Shown: positions 24,682 to 33,777 of the stretch, one piece after another | How the letters are laid out: each line of letters begins with the position of its first letter | Numbering within the stretch: the first letter of the stretch is position 1 | Assembly (NCBI GenBank): GCA_013042835.1 | Contig: JABDPJ010000070.1 | Span: 1-49,083 of the forward strand | Source of the DNA: Lysobacterales bacterium | Lineage (GTDB): Bacteria > Pseudomonadota > Gammaproteobacteria > Xanthomonadales > SZUA-36 | Direction: 5' to 3' | DNA length: 49,083 bases | Notes under the pieces: generated by a model | Told to the model about the DNA's origin: nothing | Databases searched by the model: none | What the model saw: the letters and a program-made list of their open reading frames with translations, nothing else | Position numbers and translations under genes: made by a program

Positions 24682-27180
24682 TTAGAAAGTGGTTCCAAAG
24701 GAAAACTGCAGGGATTCAGTGCGATCACCCTTGAACTCCCGGATCGGGAAGGCATAGTTCATGATGATCGGTCCGATTGGAGCCTGCCATGTCACCGAGA
24801 TACCGGCTGAGGCCCTGAAAAGGCTGGCGTCAACAGCGCTTAGATTCTCGTATACATTACCAACATCGAAAAACAGGGCAATACGGGAACCGCCGCCCTT
24901 GGTGAAAGGTGTCGGGATGGCGATTTCCATTCCGCCTGAAATTTTCACGTCGCCACCCACCGCACGGCAACTTAGGGGGCCATCTTTCGGACCCAGCGTA
25001 TTGTCTTCAAAACCGCGTATGTCACGCACGCCGCCGCCATAGAAATGTTCGAAAAACGGCAGGCCGGTATCGAGGGTAATCACCTCTTCTTCCAGGCAGG
25101 CCGACTCTACGTCTTCCGGCAACTCGGTATCAACGGGTTGGGCCAGTGACTCGTTGTCATAGTTGTCGTAGGCATCGCCATATCCAAGGTCACCGTGGAA
25201 CGACAAGACCAGGTCGCCCCATATCGGAATGTACTTTGCCGCTCGGTAATAAAGCTTGTAAAACTGGCGGGTACTGCCGGGTAGTGAGGTTTCCATGCCC
25301 AGGCGCTGCGAAGATCCCCGGGTCGGGTTCAGGAAATGGTTACGCGTATCCCGGGTCCAGGAAGCAGTAAAGTCGTAGGTGCGGAAATCGCGCTCACTGT
25401 CATCGAGCTGGCCATCGCCATTGAAATCCAGTGAAGTTGAAAGCGGGTCGAATGGGCGCGGCACGAAATACTGTTCCGGACAGATACCATTCTGGTTCAG
25501 ATCGTTACAAAGGATATTTTCCGGGTCATCCGGATCAATAAATTGCACCTCGCGGACAAATGAACCAATGTTCAGGTCAGTTTGCCGGATACCCAGTCCG
25601 GCACGTACGTAGTCCACTTCAGTCAGAGGCAGCCCAAAATTCATCCCGCCTGCCGCTTCCGTACTGGTAAACGTGGAAATATTGGCGCCGGCCTGGTCAA
25701 ACTCCTGGTAGCGCACGTAGAAACCCCGGCTGACACCGTCCTCGGTCCAATAGGGGTTGTCGTAGCTCAGTGAAAAGCTGCTGATAATCTTACTGTGCGA
25801 CAGTGACAGCCCGACGCGTTTACCGCTGCCGAGAAAATTGTCCTGTTGAACACTCAGGGACGCAATCAGCCCCTGCACCTGCGAATAACCCAGGCCGACT
25901 GAGAAACTGCCGGCGGCACGCTCCACGATGGTGACCTCGACATCAATCTGGTCATCTGTTCCCGGCACCGCGGGCGTTTCGATATTGACCGATTCGAAAT
26001 AGGGCAGGCGTTGTAAACGGATCTTGGAGCGATCAATGGCCGCCTGGGAAAACCAGCCGCCTTCGAACTGGCGCATCTCACGGCGCAGGACCTCATCCTT
26101 GGTGCCGGTATTGCCGATGAAGGTGATCTGTCTGACATAAACCCGTTTACCCGGGTCCACGAAGTAGTTGATGGTAACCAACCGGTTTTCACGGTCGATC
26201 TGCGGAATCGGGTTGACGTTCGCGAATGCGTAGCCGATGTTCGACAGGATGGCCGTTATGTTCTCCACGCTCTGCTCCATCTTCTTACGCGAGAATATGT
26301 CATTTGCCTGGGTCATGATCAGGCGCCTCAGGGTTGCCTCTTCGATCACGAGGTCACCGGTCACCTGGATTTTTTCAACGGTATACTGTTCACCCTCGAT
26401 AATGTTCGCAGTGATATAAATATCCTGCTTGTCCGGGCTGATTGAAACCTGGGTGGACTCTACATTGGCATCGATATAGCCGCGGTCCTGGTAGTAAGAG
26501 CGAATTTTTTCGAGATCCCCGGAAAGTTTTTCGCGTGAGTACTGGTCGTCTTTTGACCATATCTTCCAGAAAGGTGGAATTTTCGACTCGAACTCATCTT
26601 TGATTTCCTTGTCGCCAAACAGCGTGTTACCGACGATATTGATGTGTTTTATTTCGGCGGTTTTGCCTTCCTTGATGTTGATTGAAATGCGCACCCGGTT
26701 GCGGTCCAGTTCAACAACACGGCTGTCAACCTGCACAGCGTAACGGCCCTGGCTGAAATATTGCCGGATCAGTTCCTGCTTGATGCGGTCCAGGGATTGC
26801 GGCTGGAACACCTCGCCCTGCGCCAGTCCGATGTCCGCGAGAACGGGATACATATCCTCATCCTTGATCGCCTTGTTACCGGACAGCGAGATCGCCGCAA
26901 TAGCGGGTCTCTCCTGGACGTTTATGATCAGGATATTGCCTTCACGCTCCAGGCGGATATCAGAGAAAAACCCCGTTTGAAACAGGGAGCGAATCGCCTG
27001 GCGCGCCCGCGATGACGTGAGCAATTCATTGGCGTCAATGGGCAGGTAGTTAAAAACCGTACCTTCGGAAATGCGTTGTAATCCGTCCACCCTGATATCG
27101 GATATGACGAACGGATCAAGCGCCAGGGCGGACTTTATCGAGAACATGCCGCACAGCAGGATGATTAAGATTCTTCTCAT
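24682..27180 (-). CDS. bamA: outer membrane protein assembly factor BamA
   Basis: An 832-residue protein from ATG 27180 (a GTG two codons upstream is the alternative). Signal peptide about 1-20, then five POTRA domains up to about residue 420, with typical segments such as ISLSGNKAIKDEDM. The 16-stranded Omp85 barrel contains the VRGFEDNTLGP-like motif (here IRGFEDNTLGPKD) that seals the barrel, and it ends with FGTTF. It inserts outer membrane beta-barrels. Gene order rseP-bamA-skp-lpxD is the conserved one. The barrel carries a DFNGDGQLDDSERD loop reminiscent of a calcium-binding motif, probably extracellular. Confidence 0.96.
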   Translation of the reverse strand: MRRILIILLCGMFSIKSALALDPFVISDIRVDGLQRISEGTVFNYLPIDANELLTSSRARQAIRSLFQTGFFSDIRLEREGNILIINVQERPAIAAISLSGNKAIKDEDMYPVLADIGLAQGEVFQPQSLDRIKQELIRQYFSQGRYAVQVDSRVVELDRNRVRISINIKEGKTAEIKHINIVGNTLFGDKEIKDEFESKIPPFWKIWSKDDQYSREKLSGDLEKIRSYYQDRGYIDANVESTQVSISPDKQDIYITANIIEGEQYTVEKIQVTGDLVIEEATLRRLIMTQANDIFSRKKMEQSVENITAILSNIGYAFANVNPIPQIDRENRLVTINYFVDPGKRVYVRQITFIGNTGTKDEVLRREMRQFEGGWFSQAAIDRSKIRLQRLPYFESVNIETPAVPGTDDQIDVEVTIVERAAGSFSVGLGYSQVQGLIASLSVQQDNFLGSGKRVGLSLSHSKIISSFSLSYDNPYWTEDGVSRGFYVRYQEFDQAGANISTFTSTEAAGGMNFGLPLTEVDYVRAGLGIRQTDLNIGSFVREVQFIDPDDPENILCNDLNQNGICPEQYFVPRPFDPLSTSLDFNGDGQLDDSERDFRTYDFTASWTRDTRNHFLNPTRGSSQRLGMETSLPGSTRQFYKLYYRAAKYIPIWGDLVLSFHGDLGYGDAYDNYDNESLAQPVDTELPEDVESACLEEEVITLDTGLPFFEHFYGGGVRDIRGFEDNTLGPKDGPLSCRAVGGDVKISGGMEIAIPTPFTKGGGSRIALFFDVGNVYENLSAVDASLFRASAGISVTWQAPIGPIIMNYAFPIREFKGDRTESLQFSFGTTF

Positions 27181-27222
27181 GTACACAGATCCGTAAGGTT
27201 TTCTTTTTCTAAGGCAGGAAGT

Positions 27223-28599
27223 CTATCCGACCAGACGTAAAATATCGTTAAAAAATGCAATGCCCATTAAACCAAATAAGGCGAGCAGGCCAATGTACTG
27301 GCCTTTTGCCTGCGTTTCTTCAGACACCGGGCTGCCCTTGGCTAATTCTATCAGGTAATAGAGCAAATGCCCTCCATCCAGGACGGGAATCGGCAGTAAA
27401 TTGAGGATTCCGAGGCTAAGGCTGATGGCGCCCAGGAAAAACAGGAAGCTGGAGACCCCCGCATTGGCCGAACTGTTGGCAAATTGAGCGATGCTGATTG
27501 GCCCGGACAGGTTTTTGACCGACGCTGAACCGGTTAGCATGCGACCCAGTATGCCGAGCGTTGAACGTGTCACGCGCCACATCTCCGACGCGGCGGCGCC
27601 GAACCCTTCTATCGGGCCGTATTTATGCAAAAAATAGGCCCGATTGACCTGGGCCTGGAGTTCCTCGCTCGCGGCCTGGTTCGTGATGCCCAATATCAGG
27701 CGGCTGGAGACAAGGCCGGACTTGCTTTTCTCCGGCGTGACGTTCAAATCCAGTTCGCCGCCAGCACGCTCTACGGTCACCTTTAAAGGCGTGTTGGCAG
27801 AGCCGTGCTTCTGCACCAGTGCACCCACCCACGCCCAGTCGGGCACAGTTTCTCCACTGACACTGACGATGCGGTCTCCGGCCTTGAATCCGGCGCGCAA
27901 GGCCGGGCTGTCTGCGCTGATTTCGCCGACGATGGCCGGCAGCTTTGCACGCCACGGCGTGATGCCTATGCCCTGCAAGGCTTTTTCTTCTTCGAAATCA
28001 CTGCCCAGTTGCGTCAGGTCCAGTTCCAGGCGGCGCTGAAGGCCATTTTCCTGTTCCAGTTCAAGCGTGACTTCCTCGCGATCCAGCGCATATGGAATCA
28101 AACCGAAAACCGCATGCGACCAGGTATCTGTCTGTTCACCGCCCACGGACACAATCCGGTCACCGGGTTCAATTCCGGCGCTTGCGGCGATACCTTCGAC
28201 CCCGCCGACTATTGGCCGGGATTCGGGCATACCGACCAGGAACATCATCCAGAAGGCAAAAAGCGTGAAGATCAGGTTGAAGGCCGGACCCGCTATGACG
28301 ATGGCGATACGCGCCCATACCGACTTGCGGTTGAAGGCCTTGTCCAGGTCACGGCTATCGACCTCACCTTCACGTTCATCCAGCATCTTTACGTATCCGC
28401 CAAGGGGAATGGCGGCAATCACGTATTCCGTGCCATCACGCCCCGTGCGCGACCACAGTTTTTTGCCGAAACCGATAGAGAATTTGAGTACACGAACGCC
28501 CATGCGCCGCGCCACCCAGTAGTGGCCGAACTCATGGAATGTGATCAGCAGGCCCAGTGCGACTAACAACCACCAGATTGAACCAATAAATTCAGACAT
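27223..28599 (-). CDS. rseP: RIP metalloprotease RseP
   Basis: A 458-residue site-2 protease (E. coli 450). The zinc motif HEFGH is at residues 22-26 in the first membrane helix, the second motif PIPVLDGGH lies near residue 400, and two PDZ domains sit between (GIEPGDRIVSV and GFKAGDRIVSV). RseP cuts the anti-sigma factor RseA in the membrane to release sigma E. It starts 21 bases after dxr, and bamA follows 42 bases on. Confidence 0.95.
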   Translation of the reverse strand: MSEFIGSIWWLLVALGLLITFHEFGHYWVARRMGVRVLKFSIGFGKKLWSRTGRDGTEYVIAAIPLGGYVKMLDEREGEVDSRDLDKAFNRKSVWARIAIVIAGPAFNLIFTLFAFWMMFLVGMPESRPIVGGVEGIAASAGIEPGDRIVSVGGEQTDTWSHAVFGLIPYALDREEVTLELEQENGLQRRLELDLTQLGSDFEEEKALQGIGITPWRAKLPAIVGEISADSPALRAGFKAGDRIVSVSGETVPDWAWVGALVQKHGSANTPLKVTVERAGGELDLNVTPEKSKSGLVSSRLILGITNQAASEELQAQVNRAYFLHKYGPIEGFGAAASEMWRVTRSTLGILGRMLTGSASVKNLSGPISIAQFANSSANAGVSSFLFFLGAISLSLGILNLLPIPVLDGGHLLYYLIELAKGSPVSEETQAKGQYIGLLALFGLMGIAFFNDILRLVG

Positions 28600-28620
28600 C
28601 GTTTACTTCAACTTCCTCTC

Positions 28621-29802
28621 TTAATGTGAGCTTATGATCCTGTCGGTCATGTCCCTTGCGATCCGGTCAAACTCCAAAACGTCGTCCAAACCGGATATCC
28701 TGGCCGTTTCGCATCCATCCAGGGCTGCGGCTACGGTTGACGCAATCTGCAAAAAACCGATGCGTTTCTGTAAAAACGCGTCGACAGCAATTTCGTTCGC
28801 CGCATTGAATATCACGGGTGCATTGCCACCGGCTTCCAGAACCTGGAATGCGAGCCCCAGACCCGGAAAACTATCGAGGTCAGGGGCATAAAATTCAAGT
28901 TTACCTATATCTGTCAGATTGAGGCGTTTTACGCCGGCTTCAATACGCTCTGGCCAGGCAAGTGCATGTGCGATGGGCGTGCGCATATCCGGCATGCCCA
29001 GTTGAGCCAGGACCGAGCCATCACGATAGGCCACCAGGGAGTGCACGATACTTTGCGGGTGGACCACTACTTCAATCTGGTCGGGGCGGGCATTGAAGAG
29101 CCATCGGGCCTCGATCACCTCCAGGCCCTTGTTCATCAGGGTGGCAGAGTCGACGGATATCTTGCGGCCCATTTCCCAGTTCGGATGATTGCAGGCTTCC
29201 TCAGGTGTGATGCGGGTGAGTGAGGCTTTGTCCCGGTGCAGGAACGGTCCGCCGGACGCGGTCAGGATCAGGCGCTCGACCCCGGACTTCTCAAGGTCGT
29301 CTTCGAATTGCTCCGGCAATACCTGGAACAATGCATTGTGTTCAGAATCCACTGGAATAATGGTGGCCGCGTGTTCCGCCGCCGCTTTGCGGAACAATTC
29401 ACCGGCAATCACCATGGATTCCTTGTTAGCCAGCAACAGGCGTTTTCCGCTTTGCACAGCCTGCAGGGTGGGTTCGAGTCCGGCAGCGCCGACAATGGCG
29501 GCCATCACGACCCCGGCTTCATCCATGCTGGCGGCAGTTCCGAGCGCGGCGCACCCCGCCATGACTTCAGACTTGCATTGCAGTTCATCGAGCGCTGCCT
29601 GCAATGCCGGGGCTTTAGCCACGTCGCTGATTACAGCATAGCGGGCGTTGTGTTGCCGGCATTGCTGCGCGAGCCTGGTGACATTGTTATGTGCGCTGAG
29701 GGCGACGACATGATAACGATCCGGGTGACGTGCCAGCACTTTGAGCGTGCTTTCGCCGATTGAACCGGTTGAACCGAGTACTGTAATGCCCTGGCTAGCC
29801 AC
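28621..29802 (-). CDS. dxr: 1-deoxy-D-xylulose 5-phosphate reductoisomerase
   Basis: A 393-residue enzyme from GTG 29802, with GAGG upstream. The NADPH-binding motif VLGSTGSIGESTL is at the start, NKESMVIAG and PVDSEHNALFQ form the metal/substrate site, and WEMGRKISVDSATLMNKGLE is fully conserved. It converts DXP to methylerythritol phosphate for isoprenoids, including the undecaprenyl chain made by the neighbouring uppS. It lies 11 bases after cdsA. Confidence 0.96.
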   Translation of the reverse strand: MASQGITVLGSTGSIGESTLKVLARHPDRYHVVALSAHNNVTRLAQQCRQHNARYAVISDVAKAPALQAALDELQCKSEVMAGCAALGTAASMDEAGVVMAAIVGAAGLEPTLQAVQSGKRLLLANKESMVIAGELFRKAAAEHAATIIPVDSEHNALFQVLPEQFEDDLEKSGVERLILTASGGPFLHRDKASLTRITPEEACNHPNWEMGRKISVDSATLMNKGLEVIEARWLFNARPDQIEVVVHPQSIVHSLVAYRDGSVLAQLGMPDMRTPIAHALAWPERIEAGVKRLNLTDIGKLEFYAPDLDSFPGLGLAFQVLEAGGNAPVIFNAANEIAVDAFLQKRIGFLQIASTVAAALDGCETARISGLDDVLEFDRIARDMTDRIISSH

Positions 29803-29813
29803 CGATAATTTCC

Positions 29814-30635
29814 TCAGAACCCCGCAACCAGCAGGCCGAGAGCGAAAAACGGTGCAGCGGCCAGAAGGCTGTCCAGCCGGTCCAGTACGCCACCATGTCC
29901 CGGAAGCAAGTTACCGGAGTCTTTGAAACCACTGGTTCGCTTGTGCATGGAGATCAATAAATCACCGCCCACGGAAACCAGCACCGTGACCAGGCTGAGC
30001 AGGATGAGCGGCAGGGTGTTAATTTTTTCGATCGGCATCAAATAGACTGCCAATAACGCGACCAGCGGAGCCAGGATCAATCCTCCGTACAATCCCGCCC
30101 GTGTTTTACCCGGGCTGATTTGCGGGGCGAGTTTGCTTTTACCGAAACGCCTGCCGGCGAAATAGGCGCCGGTATCCGCGGCCCAGACAATCAACAGCAA
30201 CAACAGGATCAACCACGCCCCATCGGTTTGCATGCGTAACCAGCTGATGGCGAACCAGCCACTTGTAATTGATACGATGGCCGTGGAAAAAGCGGCAAGC
30301 CGGTAAAACTTGCCGGGCTTATCGTCAGCGCGATATAAAAACAGCCGTGTGAACATTAATAACCAGGCAATGCTGCAAGCGGACAGGACTGCGACGATAT
30401 GGTCGCCCCAATATTCCCTGTAAATAAATAGCACGATCAGGATGACAAGCTGCAGCTCGAGTAACAGGTAGTGTGTAAAGCGGCCGGAAAACGACGCGAG
30501 GCGGGCGTATTCCGCACTGCCTTTGAGCAATATGAGGGCCAACAGGACAATCAGCCACTTCGGCGGCAGGGCAAAGATTGCAGCCATGACCAATGGCAGC
30601 AGTAACACTGCAGTCAGGACACGCTGCTTAAGCAC
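29814..30635 (-). CDS. cdsA: phosphatidate cytidylyltransferase
   Basis: The GTG at 30635 is chosen because AGGAG stands eight bases upstream; the longer open frame overlaps uppS and shows no family similarity. The product is 273 residues with about seven to eight membrane helices and the CDP-DAG synthase signature KRTSGFKDSGNLLPGHGGVLDRLDS (quoted key residues: KD, LLPGHGG, DRLDS) near the end. It makes CDP-diacylglycerol from phosphatidate. It overlaps the uppS end by eight bases. Confidence 0.94.
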   Translation of the reverse strand: MLKQRVLTAVLLLPLVMAAIFALPPKWLIVLLALILLKGSAEYARLASFSGRFTHYLLLELQLVILIVLFIYREYWGDHIVAVLSACSIAWLLMFTRLFLYRADDKPGKFYRLAAFSTAIVSITSGWFAISWLRMQTDGAWLILLLLLIVWAADTGAYFAGRRFGKSKLAPQISPGKTRAGLYGGLILAPLVALLAVYLMPIEKINTLPLILLSLVTVLVSVGGDLLISMHKRTSGFKDSGNLLPGHGGVLDRLDSLLAAAPFFALGLLVAGF

Positions 30636-31368
30636 TAATGGTACTCCTGACCTGGTCGCTGGTTTTGCCAAAGCGGCGTTCGCGCGATTGAAAGGCGGCG
30701 ATTGCCCGGGTGAGTTCCCCGGTGTCAAAATCCGGCCAAAGGATGGGCGTAAAATAGAACTCTGTATAGGCGGACTGCCACAACAGGAAATTACTGATGC
30801 GCATTTCTCCACCGGTCCGGATAAACAGGTCCGGATCCGGTGAATCAGCCAATGCAAGAAAAGCGGCAATCCGTGACTCGTCGATGTCTGCAACGGCCAT
30901 GTGTCCTTCAGCCACCGCTTCAGCCAGCTTCCTGGCTGCCTGGGTGATGTCCCAGCGCCCACCGTAATTGACGGCGATATTGACTACCAATTGCCGGTTA
31001 GTGGCGGTGAGGGTTTCCGCATTTGTCATTTTTGTCTGCATTTCAGCTTCAAAATCGGACTTTTCACCGATAAATCGCAGGCATATTCCGTTTTCGTGCA
31101 GTTCGTTGACTTCCTTGTCGAGGGCACGCAGAAAGATTTTCATCAGCTGGGATACTTCACTGGCCGGGCGTTTCCAGTTTTCGCTGGAAAACGCAAAAAC
31201 AGTCAGGAACTTGACACCATTGCGAACACTTTCTTCAATCACGGAGCGCAGCGCTTTTAATCCGGCCTGGTGACCCATGCTGCGGGGCCGGTTTCTTTTT
31301 TTTGCCCAGCGGCCATTTCCATCCATCACGATGGCGATATGGCCGGGAATATTGGAGCGCGAGGTCAC
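30628..31368 (-). CDS. uppS: undecaprenyl diphosphate synthase
   Basis: A 246-residue cis-prenyltransferase starting at GTG 31368. HIAIVMDGNGRWAKKR holds the catalytic aspartate D16, and DLFIRTGGEMRISNFLLWQ and EFYFTPILWPDF close the active site. It elongates farnesyl diphosphate to the C55 carrier used for peptidoglycan and O-antigen. It lies 28 bases after frr; cdsA follows with an eight-base overlap. Confidence 0.96.
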   Translation of the reverse strand: MTSRSNIPGHIAIVMDGNGRWAKKRNRPRSMGHQAGLKALRSVIEESVRNGVKFLTVFAFSSENWKRPASEVSQLMKIFLRALDKEVNELHENGICLRFIGEKSDFEAEMQTKMTNAETLTATNRQLVVNIAVNYGGRWDITQAARKLAEAVAEGHMAVADIDESRIAAFLALADSPDPDLFIRTGGEMRISNFLLWQSAYTEFYFTPILWPDFDTGELTRAIAAFQSRERRFGKTSDQVRSTISA

Positions 31369-31396
31369 AGTTCGATACTGCTTTTAGTGGCAGGCA

Positions 31397-31954
31397 TCAA
31401 AACTCCAGCAGTTCCTGCTCTTTGGCCGCAACGATCTCGTCAACGCGGGAAACATGCTCATCGGTGATTTTTTGAATTTCCTGTTCGGCCCGATGATCAT
31501 CGTCCTCGGAAATCTCCTTGTTCTTCAGCATTTCCTTGACGTTATGATTGGCATCCCGGCGAATATTTCGAATCGCAATCTTGGCGTTCTCACCCTCATG
31601 ATGAACGACTTTGCCAAGCGATACTCTGCGTTCTTCCGTCAACGGCGGCAGGGGGATGCGGATGGTGGTGCCGGCGGTCATGGGGTTCAGGCCCAGGTCG
31701 GATGTCATGATCGCTTTTTCCAGTGCCTTGACCATGGTCTTGTCCCAGGCTGTTACGGTCAGGGTACGGGCATCTTCTATCGCCACGCTGGCAGCCTGGC
31801 TGATGGGAACGTTGCTGCCATAATAATCCACATGAACGTGTTCAAGCAGGCTCGGGTGGGCACGCCCCGTGCGGATTTTTGCCAGTTCAGTGATAAGCGA
31901 ATCCAGAGTTTTACCCATGCGGATTCGTGCATTTTTTTGAACGTTTTGAATCAT
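31397..31954 (-). CDS. frr: ribosome recycling factor
   Basis: A 185-residue protein, the same length as E. coli RRF. A long helical domain I contains [13 protein letters not shown] and the C-terminal helix with [11 protein letters not shown]-like sequence; the [21 protein letters not shown] segment is the beta domain. It splits post-termination ribosomes with EF-G. GGGAGAAGAAA precedes its ATG. A 154-base gap separates it from pyrH, where I see no convincing promoter. Confidence 0.96.
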   Translation of the reverse strand: MIQNVQKNARIRMGKTLDSLITELAKIRTGRAHPSLLEHVHVDYYGSNVPISQAASVAIEDARTLTVTAWDKTMVKALEKAIMTSDLGLNPMTAGTTIRIPLPPLTEERRVSLGKVVHHEGENAKIAIRNIRRDANHNVKEMLKNKEISEDDDHRAEQEIQKITDEHVSRVDEIVAAKEQELLEF

Positions 31955-32108
31955 TTTCTTCTCCCTTTTGCCAGCACTGGGTTAGTGTCAACCGGTGTAT
32001 TACACAGAATTTAAGAATACTCTGCCACACAGCTTTTTCAGACGAACAGCCAATTTTAACAGCAAAACGGAAAGAAGTTACTGAAGTGTTCCCATTGCGG
32101 GATATCGC

Positions 32109-32825
32109 TCAGGCAATGATGGTGCCGACACTCTTTCCCTTGACGATATTCATGAGATTGCCGCTGCCGAAAACGTTGAAAACCCGGATGGGCATTCCCT
32201 GGTCGCGGCAAAGAACGATCGCATTGGTATCCATGACACGCAATTTGCCTTCGATGACATCGTCATAGCTGAGGGACTCGTACATGCGCGCGTTTTCATC
32301 CAAAACCGGATCGGCGGAATAAACGCCGTCAACTTTGGTGGCCTTGAGCACGATATCGGCGCCAACCTCTATTGCACGCAGAGCGGCAGCGGTGTCGGTA
32401 GTGAAAAACGGGTTGCCGGTGCCGCCGGCAATGATAACCACGCGGCTTTTTTCAAGATGCCGTGTCGCGCGGCGGCGAATGTAGTCTTCGCAGACAGCGT
32501 GAACGGACACTGCCGACATCACGCGCGCATCGACGCCAACCTTTTCCAGTGCATCCTGCAGCGCGAGGGAGTTCATCAATGTCGCCAGCATGCCCATGTG
32601 ATCACCGGTGACACGGTCAATGCCCGATTGAGCCAACCCGGCCCCGCGGAAGATGTTTCCGCCGCCGATGACGATTGCAAGCTGGGCGCCGGTATTGATT
32701 ACATCCAGTACTTCGAGGGCGATCCGGCCGATGATGGCCGGATCGATACCATAATCCTCATCACCCAGTAGTGCTTCGCCACTGAGCTTCAGCAGGATAC
32801 GCTGATAAGTGGGCTTATCAGCCAC
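32109..32825 (-). CDS. pyrH: UMP kinase
   Basis: A 238-residue amino-acid-kinase-fold enzyme: [19 protein letters not shown] at the N-terminus, [11 protein letters not shown], then [17 protein letters not shown]. It phosphorylates UMP to UDP. It starts with GTG inside the tsf stop (GTGGCTGA, eight-base overlap), a tighter coupling than the gap seen in E. coli. Confidence 0.96.
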   Translation of the reverse strand: MADKPTYQRILLKLSGEALLGDEDYGIDPAIIGRIALEVLDVINTGAQLAIVIGGGNIFRGAGLAQSGIDRVTGDHMGMLATLMNSLALQDALEKVGVDARVMSAVSVHAVCEDYIRRRATRHLEKSRVVIIAGGTGNPFFTTDTAAALRAIEVGADIVLKATKVDGVYSADPVLDENARMYESLSYDDVIEGKLRVMDTNAIVLCRDQGMPIRVFNVFGSGNLMNIVKGKSVGTIIA

Positions 32826-33693
32826 CCTTCACCTGTTGCATGACTTCGTCGGCAAAGTTTTCCTGCCTTTTCTCAATACCCTCACCGACAGCGAGACGGG
32901 TCATTCCCTTCACGCTGGCGTTATGCTTCTTAAGCAACTGGGCAACGGTGACGTCACCGTCCTTGACAAAGTCCTGACCCAGCAATGTTATTGCTGACAG
33001 GTGTTTGCGCATCCGGCCGGTAACCATCTTCTCGATAATTTCAGCCGGCTTGCCGCTGTCCTGGGCTTGAGAAATCAGGAACTGCTTTTCCCTCTCAAGA
33101 ACATCGGCAGGTACATTGTCAACATCGATATACTCAGGGTTCATCGCTGCGACATGCATGGCGACATCATGGGACAGTTCAGCGTCACCACCTTCCAGTT
33201 CGACAAGGGCGCCGATACGGCCACCGTGCACGTATGCACCGATGTTGTCATCACTGTGCAGGCGTGAGATACGACGAACCTGGACATTTTCGCCAATTTT
33301 TGAAACCAGCGCCTGGCGGGCATGTTCAACGCTGCCGCCATTGAGTTCGGTTGCCATGAGTGCGTCGACGTCTGTTGAGCCGAGGTTCAGCGCGTTGTTG
33401 GCGACAGCGTCGATGAAGGCGAGGAAACTGTCGTCCTTAGCGACAAAATCAGTTTCACAGTTCACTTCAACCATGACAATTTCTTTTCCATCTGCTGAAG
33501 CCGCCAGGGCAAGCTTGCCTTCGGCAGCGATGCGCGAGGCCTTTTTATCAGCCTGTGCAAGTCCGGATTTACGCAAATGTTCCGCTGCTGCATCCAGGTC
33601 ACCATTGGTTTCCACCAGTGCTTTCTTGCACTCCATCATGCCAGCGCCGGTGCGCTCGCGTAGTTCTTTAACCATTGAGGCAGTTACTGCCAT
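32818..33693 (-). CDS. tsf: elongation factor Ts
   Basis: A 291-residue protein (E. coli 283). The N-terminal UBA-like domain has [19 protein letters not shown] and the EF-Tu contact [13 protein letters not shown]; coiled-coil and C-terminal modules follow. It exchanges GDP for GTP on EF-Tu. It lies 84 bases after rpsB, with a hairpin in the gap. Confidence 0.97.
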   Translation of the reverse strand: MAVTASMVKELRERTGAGMMECKKALVETNGDLDAAAEHLRKSGLAQADKKASRIAAEGKLALAASADGKEIVMVEVNCETDFVAKDDSFLAFIDAVANNALNLGSTDVDALMATELNGGSVEHARQALVSKIGENVQVRRISRLHSDDNIGAYVHGGRIGALVELEGGDAELSHDVAMHVAAMNPEYIDVDNVPADVLEREKQFLISQAQDSGKPAEIIEKMVTGRMRKHLSAITLLGQDFVKDGDVTVAQLLKKHNASVKGMTRLAVGEGIEKRQENFADEVMQQVKGG

Positions 33694-33727
33694 CGTCCTA
33701 TTCCTTCTTCAATTCAGTTTAAATAAT

Positions 33728-33743
33728 CCGGCACCAGTGCCGG
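33728..33743 (-). promoter_or_regulatory. rpsB-tsf intergenic hairpin
   Basis: CCGGCAC and GTGCCGG form a perfect inverted repeat with two bases between. The RNA would fold with a six-base-pair stem and four-base loop about 35 bases after the rpsB stop. No U-run follows on the minus strand, so it may slow rather than end transcription, or protect the rpsB 3' end. Confidence 0.4.
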
Positions 33744-33777
33744 GCTGGTAACCCGCCCGGGGACGGGATGTTCCACT

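Noticed and set aside
27805-28566. Open frame of 253 codons on the plus strand
   Set aside because: Opposite the rseP coding region with its HEFGH and PDZ motifs; no independent protein features.
30636-30962. Longer N-terminus for cdsA
   Set aside because: It would be an out-of-frame reading of uppS; AGGAG eight bases before GTG 30635 decides the start.
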